Source: Chitinophagaceae bacterium (lineage in GTDB: Bacteria > Bacteroidota > Bacteroidia > Chitinophagales > Chitinophagaceae). From it: 6,230 nucleotides of DNA. Both the position numbers and the translations under genes were made by a program. Location of the stretch: positions 1-6,230 of the forward strand of contig CANKGM010000125.1 of the NCBI GenBank assembly GCA_947481355.1, given 5' to 3'. The notes under the pieces are model-generated. The model did not search any database, was not told the DNA's origin, and saw only the letters and a list, made by a program, of their open reading frames with translations. Shown here in pieces: positions 1 to 5,793 of this stretch; within the stretch, counting starts at the first letter, position 1, and the number at the start of each line of letters is the position of its first letter.

Positions 1-367
1 ATGCGCCTCTGATTGACCTTAGCTCACCATCAAGGCTAAGTTCGCCCATCATAATATGATCTGACAGTCGTTGAGAAAATATTAGTTGTTCCGATGCAGC
101 CAATACTCCAATAGCAATTGGGAGATCAAAAGCTGTACCACTCTTTTTTAAGTCTGCTGGTGCAAGGTTAACAACAATGCGTGTTCTAGGCATTTCAAAT
201 CCATTTGATTTGATAGCACTCTCTACGCGTTGCATACTCTCTTTAATAGAGTTGTCTGGTAGACCAACGATGCAATAGTCTTTACCTTGTGCTGTCCAAT
301 TTACTTCAATGGTAATGGTTATTGCTTCAACACCATATACTGCACTTCCAAACGTCTTGATAAACAT
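1..367 (-). CDS. yifB: YifB/ComM-family Mg-chelatase-like AAA+ ATPase, N-terminal part (truncated by window edge)
   Basis: Leftward gene starting at ATG 367-365 and running off the left edge, leaving the first 122 residues of a family usually near 510 residues. The visible part is the N-terminal ChlI-like domain that precedes the AAA+ ATPase core. It starts MFIKTFGSAVYG, has VGLPDNSIKES at residues 34-44, RIVVNLAPADLKKSG at 63-77, FDLPIAIGVLAAS at 80-92 and MGELSLDGELR at 107-117, all typical of YifB/ComM. The Walker motifs lie beyond the window. In naturally transformable bacteria ComM is a hexameric helicase that drives branch migration during uptake of DNA; whether this copy does so is inference. 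It lies 84 nt downstream of the MutS-like gene on the same strand and may share its transcript. No Shine-Dalgarno sequence is visible before the ATG. Confidence 0.93.
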   Translation of the reverse strand, partial: MFIKTFGSAVYGVEAITITIEVNWTAQGKDYCIVGLPDNSIKESMQRVESAIKSNGFEMPRTRIVVNLAPADLKKSGTAFDLPIAIGVLAASEQLIFSQRLSDHIMMGELSLDGELRSIRGA

Positions 368-451
368 GACGTGAAGGTATTTTGCATTGGATATTCTGTT
401 TTGGTGAAAAGCTCAAATAAAAATGTTTAATTCTGGTGAGCTCTGTTTGAT

Positions 452-1792
452 TTATCCTTTTTTCATGGTGTTTTCACCAAGTTGATTTAGCAGGTTTAGC
501 ACGCCTTCTTTTTTTAAAATCAAGAACCCCATTCTGTCGTTACTTATACCTTCTTTTAGTTGGTAGCTGAAATGTAGATCATCTTCTTTTAGTATTGTTT
601 CGAAATATTTAAAACTAATCGAAGGATATTGCTTCAGGTCATCCCCAATTTCATATAAGTGAGTAGATAAAATGAATAATACATTTTTTAAATTAACTAG
701 TCCACTGATCACTGCCTCGGAACATTTCATGGCATCTTGAATATTTGTCCCCTTGAATAATTCATCAATCAGCACGAGCCAGCGCTTACCATTGCTTATT
801 CGAAATAGTGTTTCGCGAATACGTTTTACTTCATTGAAAAAATAACTTTCACCCTTTATGATATTGTCTTCTACATTGATGTTACTTAAGATGCCATCAA
901 ATAAAGTGAGCTCCATTTTTTCCGCAGGTACTCCCATTCCAATATGCGCTAAATAGACTGCGAGTCCTAGGCCTTTGATTAATGTACTCTTTCCCGCCAT
1001 ATTTGCACCAGTAAGGAAGATGAAATTTTTCTTTTCATTCAGCGTGAGGTCATAACTTACTGGTTTTGTTAGCATAAGATGACGAAGGCTGACTGCCTCT
1101 ATGGAAGGGGATTCTTTTTCGACAAAAAGGGGTTCATTTAGCTCAAGCGATTTGTTGGCGACAGCCATAGAATACCAAGCGTCTAGTGTTCCGTAGCAGA
1201 GGATTAAGGTTCTTATTTGCGTATGAAATTCAGTATGAAAAAATCGGCCAAACCGAAGAACTTCTTGTGTTGTTAAATCTGAAAATTGTTTTTTCTGTTT
1301 CAACTCAAGTAAGCCATGGTGATTCATGATACGCTCAACTTGATTTAATATTTTTTCTAGATTAGCAGGCCTTGTTTTGTCGCTGAAAAAGGAGATTAAC
1401 TCATTATATCCTTGGATGAACTCAAACAATTGCTTTACTGAAAATAAAATCATAGAGTAGCTTGCTCTATGTAAAAATTTATAGATGTAGGAATCAATTG
1501 GGCTGGCATGTTGTGGTATATTAACGGGAGAGTCATCAAGATATTTATCTATGACAAGAAGTGTGCCGTTGGTAATTTGATTGGGCCAGGACTCTAATTT
1601 TTGACTGATGATTTTTAGCGTTTCTTGAACTTGTTTTATTTCATTTAAGGAGCTCAGTGGATGAGAAAAAATTTGCTGAAGGACAATTTTGCCTGATTGT
1701 GTTTTTGTATTGTCTATGCGATTGAATAAAGAGTATTCTTCTTCTTTATGAAATACAGAAAGATCATACAGTGTGGTTTTGTCTACAAGCAT
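452..1792 (-). CDS. Short MutS-family ATPase (MutS domain V protein lacking the mismatch-recognition domain)
   Basis: A 446-residue protein whose C-terminal half is a MutS-type ABC ATPase. Numbered from the chosen start, it has Walker A TGANMAGKST at 261-270 (MutS usually TGPNMGGKST), an ESYFFNEVKRI segment at 315-325 matching the MutS signature region, Walker B LVLIDELFKGTN at 339-350, and the switch histidine in STHLYEI at 376-382. The first ~250 residues look like the helical core/clamp region. The N-terminal mismatch-reading domain with its Phe-X-Glu motif is absent, as is a C-terminal Smr nuclease domain, so this is neither MutS1 nor full-length MutS2. Such small MutS proteins are common in Bacteroidota but have no settled role. 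I chose ATG 1792 because the protein then begins MLVDKTTLYDL, a typical start for this group as I recall it. An in-frame TTG at 1816 would add 8 residues and overlap pyrC by 14 nt. Tight spacing suggests cotranscription with pyrC. Confidence 0.88.
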   Translation of the reverse strand: MLVDKTTLYDLSVFHKEEEYSLFNRIDNTKTQSGKIVLQQIFSHPLSSLNEIKQVQETLKIISQKLESWPNQITNGTLLVIDKYLDDSPVNIPQHASPIDSYIYKFLHRASYSMILFSVKQLFEFIQGYNELISFFSDKTRPANLEKILNQVERIMNHHGLLELKQKKQFSDLTTQEVLRFGRFFHTEFHTQIRTLILCYGTLDAWYSMAVANKSLELNEPLFVEKESPSIEAVSLRHLMLTKPVSYDLTLNEKKNFIFLTGANMAGKSTLIKGLGLAVYLAHIGMGVPAEKMELTLFDGILSNINVEDNIIKGESYFFNEVKRIRETLFRISNGKRWLVLIDELFKGTNIQDAMKCSEAVISGLVNLKNVLFILSTHLYEIGDDLKQYPSISFKYFETILKEDDLHFSYQLKEGISNDRMGFLILKKEGVLNLLNQLGENTMKKG

Positions 1793-1802
1793 TTTATCCA
1801 GA

Positions 1803-3146
1803 TTATTTTCGGTCAAATGCTAAACGCATTCCTCTAAAGCTAGCATCTACTATGTTGTTTTCATATACCGGGAATCCATTTACAAATGTTTTTTCAATGG
1901 TTGCTGGCATTGTAAATCCTTCTAGCGGGCTCCATCCGCATTTGTATAAAATATTTTCCTTAGCTATGGTCATCTCTTTGTTTAAGTCTACTAACACTAG
2001 GTCTGCGTAATACCCTTCGCGTATAAATCCTCTCTCTTTGATGTTGAAGCATGTGGCCACACTGTGACTTGTTTTTTGTACAATTTTTTCAAGTGATATT
2101 TTACCTTGCTTATGGTAGTGTAACATCAGCTGAAGGCTATGTTGCACTAAAGGTAGGCCAGCATGTGAATTTGCATAGGTGCCGAATTTTTCTTCCATTG
2201 TATGAGGAGCATGATCAGTTGCTATAACATCAAGTCGATCGTCTAGTAATGCTTCCCAAAGTGCTTCTTTATTCTCCTTTGATTTTATTGCCGGGTTACA
2301 TTTTATTTTATTTCCAAGCAATGCGTAGTCATCTGCTGTAAAGTGAAGATGATGAACACATACTTCACTGGTAATTCGTTTGTCTGCTAATGGAATCATA
2401 TTGCTGAATAGCTGAAGTTCTTTTGCTGTCGAAATATGCAATATGTGCAGTCGGGTGTTGTTTCTTTTAGCAAGTTGTACGGCCATTAAGGATGATTCAA
2501 AGCAACCTTCTACATCCCTGATTCGCGGGTGATCTGATGCCTCAAGAATTTCTTTCTCTGACTGAATTCGTTCAAGGTTTGATTTAATGATTCGTTCATC
2601 TTCGCAATGGGTTGCAATAAGCAATTCGCTTTTTCTGAAAATGTTATCTAGCGTTAAGTGGTTATCTACAAGCATATTTCCTGTAGAGGAGCCCATAAAA
2701 ATTTTTATACCGCATACATCTTCTTTTTTATCATTTGTTTTAAGCACCTCTTCTTCATTGTCGTTTGAGGTTCCCATGAAAAAAGAATAATTGGCAGGAG
2801 ATGAATTAGCTGCTATGGTATATTTATCCTCAAGTAATTCTTGGGTAAGGGCAGCTGGTTTAGTGTTGGGCATTTCCATAAAGCTTGTTGTACCGCCTGC
2901 AATGGCTGCAATTGACTCGGTATGTATGGTGGCCTTATGAGTAAGTCCTGGTTCTCTGAAATGCACTTGATCGTCTATTAGACCGGGTAATAGGTATTTG
3001 TTTTCACCATTAATCTCCCTTGCATTATATTTATTATTGATTACCTGATCTATTTTTAAAATTCGTTGATCGCCAATAAGGACATCTGCAATATAAATTC
3101 GACCTTCGTTTACAATCTGGGTATTTTTGATGATTATTTTCGACAT
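1803..3146 (-). CDS. pyrC: Dihydroorotase (PyrC), Bacteroidota type
   Basis: A 447-residue cyclic amidohydrolase that should catalyse the reversible cyclisation of N-carbamoyl-aspartate to dihydroorotate, the third step of de novo pyrimidine synthesis, in the cytoplasm. A small N-terminal beta segment leads into a TIM barrel. Residues 55-67 read GLIDDQVHFREPG, so the usual HxH metal motif is Q60-V-H62; R64 and N94 (in MPNT) are the expected substrate contacts. K148 in GIKIFMGSSTGN fits a carboxylated bridging lysine. H180 (ATHCED), H234/H237 (LHILHIS) and D311 (IATDHAPH) fit the remaining metal and catalytic positions. The C-terminus has the usual GYYADLVLVD strand at 378-387. Overall it resembles the Porphyromonas gingivalis dihydroorotase closely, from memory. 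Allantoinase or dihydropyrimidinase are the alternatives, but the REPG and MPNT motifs favour dihydroorotase. It starts at ATG 3146, 22 bp from a divergent gene, and heads the leftward series. Confidence 0.93.
   Translation of the reverse strand: MSKIIIKNTQIVNEGRIYIADVLIGDQRILKIDQVINNKYNAREINGENKYLLPGLIDDQVHFREPGLTHKATIHTESIAAIAGGTTSFMEMPNTKPAALTQELLEDKYTIAANSSPANYSFFMGTSNDNEEEVLKTNDKKEDVCGIKIFMGSSTGNMLVDNHLTLDNIFRKSELLIATHCEDERIIKSNLERIQSEKEILEASDHPRIRDVEGCFESSLMAVQLAKRNNTRLHILHISTAKELQLFSNMIPLADKRITSEVCVHHLHFTADDYALLGNKIKCNPAIKSKENKEALWEALLDDRLDVIATDHAPHTMEEKFGTYANSHAGLPLVQHSLQLMLHYHKQGKISLEKIVQKTSHSVATCFNIKERGFIREGYYADLVLVDLNKEMTIAKENILYKCGWSPLEGFTMPATIEKTFVNGFPVYENNIVDASFRGMRLAFDRK
3098..3129 (+). 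promoter_or_regulatory. Putative Bacteroidota-type promoter for the Wzi/RemB-like gene
   Basis: TATTTTTG at 3122-3129 matches the Bacteroidota -7 consensus TAnnTTTG exactly. TTCG at 3098-3101 matches the -33 TTTG box at three of four bases, with a 20-nt gap that fits the usual spacing. Transcription would begin near 3135, giving a leader of about 30 nt before ATG 3169. The promoter lies inside the 5' coding end of pyrC on the opposite strand, which the 22-bp space between the two start codons makes necessary. Short motifs occur often by chance in AT-rich DNA, so this remains a prediction. Confidence 0.4.
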
Positions 3147-3168
3147 GATTGATAATATTAGATATTAT

Positions 3169-4833
3169 ATGCAAATTATTAAATCCTTTTTAGTCGCCTT
3201 TGTTTTTATTTCTCCATTGCTCAGTAATGGTCAGTCTACACTTCTTCCACAGGGGTCAAAGGAGAATATATTGATGGATAGGCTAGAGATAAAGATGCAA
3301 ACTGATCATTCACTAAATTTTTCCTTTTTGAAGCCATTTAGTAGAAAGTCGTGGGTTGCTTCACTCCTTAGAGCACAGGATAGCAGTATGAACAATCAAT
3401 TGACTTTGGTTGATCGGTATAACATGTCACGTTCAATGTTAAACAACATAGAATGGGCCAAGCATGATTCCAACACATTTAAAAGTAAGCAGCCAATTCT
3501 AAAGACATTTTATAGAGACCCCGCTAATTTCTTATTAATTGATCAAAAAGATTTTTTTTTAGCATTGAATCCCGTTCTTCAGTTGCAGGCCATACGTGAT
3601 GATTTTTCCGATAAGTTCATGTATATGAATACCCGTGGAGCTGTTGTGAGGTCACTTATTGCTGGTAAAATTGGTTTTCATGCGTATTTAACAGAGACCC
3701 AAGAGAAGCCACCCTTATTTGTAAGAAATCGTGTTGAAGAGTTTCGTGCAGTACCCGGGGCGGGTCTATATAAACGTTTTAAACAAACTGGCTATGATTA
3801 TTTTGATGCAAGGGGTTCAGTGTTTTTTAATGCCGCAAAGTTTATAGATGTTCAATTTGGGTATGATAAGTTATTCATGGGTAGTGGATACCGAAGTTTA
3901 TATATAAGTGATTATTCTAATAGTCATTTGTTTTTTAATCTAAATCTTCATGCAGGACGGTTCAATTATATGAGTCGTGTTATGGAATTAACTTCTCAAT
4001 ACACAAGAAGAGTGGATAAGGATACATTATTCCCTAAAAAGTATGCGGTTATCCATCACATGAGTTTCAATGCCCCAAAATGGTTAACGATTGGACTTTT
4101 TGAGAGTATTGTTTTTGGTCGACAAGACCATTTTGAATTTAGCTATTTGAATCCGGTGATGTTTTTACGCGTAGCTGAATTGCAAGTGGGAAGTCCAGAT
4201 AATTCATTTGTAGGATTTGATGCCAAAGCAAATATAAATAAGCGTGTACAGCTATATGGACAAGTATTGATTGATGAATTTAACATGAAATACATTCGGC
4301 AACGGAATGGCTGGTGGGGTAATAAATGGGCCTTTCAGGGCGGGTTGAAGTATATAGACGCATTGGGCATTAAAAATTTAGACTTTCAATTGGAAACGAA
4401 TTGGATAAGACCATTTACGTATTCGCATTTTGATACAATTGCTAATTATACCCACTATAATCAACCTATAGCGCACCCATTGATGTCTAATATCCGAGAG
4501 TATATTGCTATCATGCGTTTGCAGCCTTTTCCTAAATGGACCTTCCAAGCCAAGGCAATTTATTGGCAGAATGGGGTAGATACAGCAGGTAAAAATTTCG
4601 GAAACAATATCTTTCTATCAAATGAAACACGCGCAACCTTTGATGGGTATCATTATGGTTCACCAGTAAGTTTTAAGAACTTTAATGTTAATTTGTGGAT
4701 GGCTTATGAAGTCAAAGAGAATTTTTTTATAGAAGGAAATCTTTATTCGCGTAAGTCCGGTCAATTAGCTAATAATGTATTTGGTTCAGTTGGTATTCGA
4801 TGGAATATGCAACGAAGGGAGTATGATTATTAG
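3169..4833 (+). CDS. Wzi/RemB-like outer-membrane beta-barrel protein
   Basis: A 554-residue predicted outer-membrane protein. The start at ATG 3169 gives a clean signal peptide (MQIIKSFLVAFVF, hydrophobic to about residue 18, cleavage near NGQ at 20-22). In-frame starts upstream (TTG 3127, ATG 3130 and 3145) would lengthen it and lie in or near the predicted promoter. After an N-terminal segment with NILMDRLEIK (33-42) and KPFSRK (55-60), the chain is a run of alternating aromatic beta-strands ending in Tyr, as in barrels inserted by the BAM complex. Two blocks recall the capsule-assembly Wzi and gliding-protein RemB group: FGYDKLFMGSGYRSLYISD at 230-248 and FEFSYLNPVMFLR at 322-334 followed by GSPDNSFVGFD at 341-351. 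Wzi anchors capsule polysaccharide; RemB of Flavobacterium johnsoniae is linked to gliding. The exact role here is not determined. It diverges from pyrC and converges with porT. Confidence 0.78.
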   Translation: MQIIKSFLVAFVFISPLLSNGQSTLLPQGSKENILMDRLEIKMQTDHSLNFSFLKPFSRKSWVASLLRAQDSSMNNQLTLVDRYNMSRSMLNNIEWAKHDSNTFKSKQPILKTFYRDPANFLLIDQKDFFLALNPVLQLQAIRDDFSDKFMYMNTRGAVVRSLIAGKIGFHAYLTETQEKPPLFVRNRVEEFRAVPGAGLYKRFKQTGYDYFDARGSVFFNAAKFIDVQFGYDKLFMGSGYRSLYISDYSNSHLFFNLNLHAGRFNYMSRVMELTSQYTRRVDKDTLFPKKYAVIHHMSFNAPKWLTIGLFESIVFGRQDHFEFSYLNPVMFLRVAELQVGSPDNSFVGFDAKANINKRVQLYGQVLIDEFNMKYIRQRNGWWGNKWAFQGGLKYIDALGIKNLDFQLETNWIRPFTYSHFDTIANYTHYNQPIAHPLMSNIREYIAIMRLQPFPKWTFQAKAIYWQNGVDTAGKNFGNNIFLSNETRATFDGYHYGSPVSFKNFNVNLWMAYEVKENFFIEGNLYSRKSGQLANNVFGSVGIRWNMQRREYDY

Positions 4834-4843
4834 CGCTTGGTGC

Positions 4844-4923
4844 TTGAGTTGGGAGTTTGGGGTTGGGTGTTTTCGCTTTACGTTTTGAGTTGGGAGTTCG
4901 GAGTTGGGTGTTTTCGCTTTACG
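4844..4923 (+). repeat. Two 39-bp G/T-rich direct repeats
   Basis: Copies at 4844-4882 and 4885-4923 differ at only two positions (TTTGGGG against TTCGGAG inside each copy) and begin 41 bp apart. Each is built from 7-bp steps, such as TTGGGAG, TTGGGTG, TTTTCGC and TTTACG-. A further TTATCGC and TTTACGC at 4925-4938 continue the phase, so CGCTTTACG occurs three times (4874, 4915, 4929). The block lies 10 bp after the stop codon of the barrel gene and has no coding potential that I can support. Confidence 0.9.
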
Positions 4924-5044
4924 CTTATCGCTTTACGCTTTTTATGAAATAACCCCTAACATCTAACGTCTAACTACTAACTACTTTCGTCTAACGTCTA
5001 ACATCTAACGTCTAATATCTCATGTCTAACCCCTAACATCTAAC
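4848..5044 (+). other. Long imperfect inverted repeat, possible RNA hairpin between convergent genes
   Basis: In the rightward RNA, 4848-4870 can pair with 5022-5044 at 21 of 23 positions: GUUGGG with UCUAAC, GUU-GGGGUU with AACCCC-AAC, and GGGUGU with AUGUCU. The two mismatches are A4854/A5038 and U4858/U5034. Six of the pairs are G-U, so in leftward RNA those six become C-A and only 15 of 23 remain. With a one-base shift, 4889-4903 can also pair in part with 4988-5002. The structure would sit at the 3' end of the barrel-gene transcript and could end it or protect it from decay. No U-run follows the outer stem, so it is not a classical intrinsic terminator. Pairing was traced by eye. Confidence 0.5.
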
Positions 5045-5055
5045 ATCTAAAACCT
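4951..5055 (+). repeat. Array of 15 heptanucleotide repeats, consensus AACRTCT
   Basis: Fifteen 7-bp units follow one another without a phase break over 105 bp. In order they are AACCCCT, AACATCT, AACGTCT, AACTACT twice, TTCGTCT, AACGTCT, AACATCT, AACGTCT, AATATCT, CATGTCT, AACCCCT, AACATCT twice, and AAAACCT. Every unit ends in CT and 11 begin with AAC. On the other strand the unit reads like TTAGATG or TTAGACG, resembling the TTGGGAG-type heptads of the preceding block. The array ends four bases before the stop codon of porT. Its degenerate but phase-locked form suggests expansion by slippage or recombination followed by drift, or selection on spacing. It is not a CRISPR array, since there are no unique spacers. 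Confidence 0.92.
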
Positions 5056-5058
5056 CAC

Positions 5059-5793
5059 TCACTTCCCCCCACCTTCAAAATGCAGTGAGAAGAGAATCAT
5101 CCTGCTGTTCATTTTATCAATAACATTAGAGTAGATTAATTTTTCATCACGGCTGTGCACATTGGAAAGGCCGTAGCTGAACTTTATTTCTGGTGATAAG
5201 ATGAAGTAAGGGAAGAAAAACTGAAAACCAACCCCTCCTTCAATACCATAGTCTGTTTTATTTACTTTTACGATATTATCAGAATTACGGGCACCTGAAT
5301 TGCTTGCTAAGTCGAAGTCGTACTTCATTCCAGCAAGTGTATACACACGAAAATTATTAATTCGATCGCTTTTTAAACGCACTTGCAATGGGAAGCTCAT
5401 CACGATGGACTCTACATTTTGCTTTTCATATATTGTGGTTGGGTCATTTGGATAACGTAGTGTATATCCAAATTTCTTTTCACTAAATATGAGGTTCAAT
5501 GGATAGAAGCGAACATCGAGGTGTTTTGAAAGTTGATAGTTTGCCATGATGCCTAAATGTATCCGGCCACTATTTTTAGAATTAACTGTTTGAACTGTGT
5601 CTCGATCAAGAAAATAGGGATGATGTGTAATGTTATAATGTGAAGTATTGTAACCTAACACAATGCCGAAATAATATTTCTTGTCATCATGATCTGGTAG
5701 ATTCAATTCAATTCCATGCTGAGCATAAGATGACAGCAGAATGAAAAGGCATATACTAAGTGATATTATTTTTCGCCTATGTAGATGCTGCAT
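5059..5793 (-). CDS. porT: PorT-family protein, type IX secretion system
   Basis: A 244-residue predicted outer-membrane beta-barrel, the same length I recall for Porphyromonas gingivalis PorT. A signal peptide is clear: basic HRRK at 5-8, hydrophobic ISLSICLFILLSS at 10-22, cleavage near YAQ at 23-25. The mature part begins YYFGIVLGYNTS (40-51). The region ESIVMSFPLQVRLKSDRINN (128-147) then FRVYTLAGMKYDFDLAS (148-164) matches the conserved PorT core, followed by GIEGGVGFQFFFPYFILSPE (183-202) and IKFSYGLSN (203-211). PorT is required for type IX secretion, which exports gingipains, adhesins and gliding proteins; its exact place in the machine is less clear. The start at ATG 5793 overlaps ubiE by 28 nt, and no other Met precedes residue 83. 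As I recall, ubiE next to porT is a recurrent pair in Bacteroidota, and it strengthens the call. AGGA just before the ATG is a weak Shine-Dalgarno-like match. Confidence 0.87.
   Translation of the reverse strand: MQHLHRRKIISLSICLFILLSSYAQHGIELNLPDHDDKKYYFGIVLGYNTSHYNITHHPYFLDRDTVQTVNSKNSGRIHLGIMANYQLSKHLDVRFYPLNLIFSEKKFGYTLRYPNDPTTIYEKQNVESIVMSFPLQVRLKSDRINNFRVYTLAGMKYDFDLASNSGARNSDNIVKVNKTDYGIEGGVGFQFFFPYFILSPEIKFSYGLSNVHSRDEKLIYSNVIDKMNSRMILFSLHFEGGGK

Noticed and set aside
410..442. Inverted repeat AGCTCA/TGAGCT in the gap between the MutS-like gene and yifB
   Set aside because: Only six pairs around a 21-nt loop and no following T-run in either direction; too weak to call a terminator.
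1793..1816. TTG at 1816 as the start of the MutS-like gene
   Set aside because: It would overlap pyrC by 14 nt and add 8 residues that do not look like the family's usual start; ATG 1792 gives MLVDKTTLYDL directly. It cannot be excluded from sequence alone.
1771..2010. Open frame on the + strand opposite the pyrC/MutS-like junction
   Set aside because: It is antisense to two well-supported genes and has no recognisable domain or promoter.
2587..2790. Serine-rich open frame on the + strand inside pyrC
   Set aside because: It is a short antisense shadow of conserved pyrC coding sequence.
3127..3168. TTG 3127, ATG 3130 or ATG 3145 as the start of the barrel gene
   Set aside because: The first two would lie in or at the predicted -7 box and inside pyrC, and all three put extra residues ahead of a well-formed signal peptide that begins at ATG 3169.
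3164..3180. TATAAT on the minus strand (3169-3164) or ATAATTTG (3179-3172) as the pyrC promoter
   Set aside because: The first is an E. coli-type box in AT-rich DNA without a -35 partner, and the second misses the Bacteroidota -7 consensus at two positions.
4849..4910. G-quadruplex from the GGG runs
   Set aside because: Only three GGG runs are close together in the first copy and two in the second; the next run is 24 nt away, so no canonical four-run motif exists.
4834..5058. CRISPR array or small gene in the repeat-rich gap
   Set aside because: The 7-bp units abut with no unique spacers, and no reading frame here shows a plausible start and protein.
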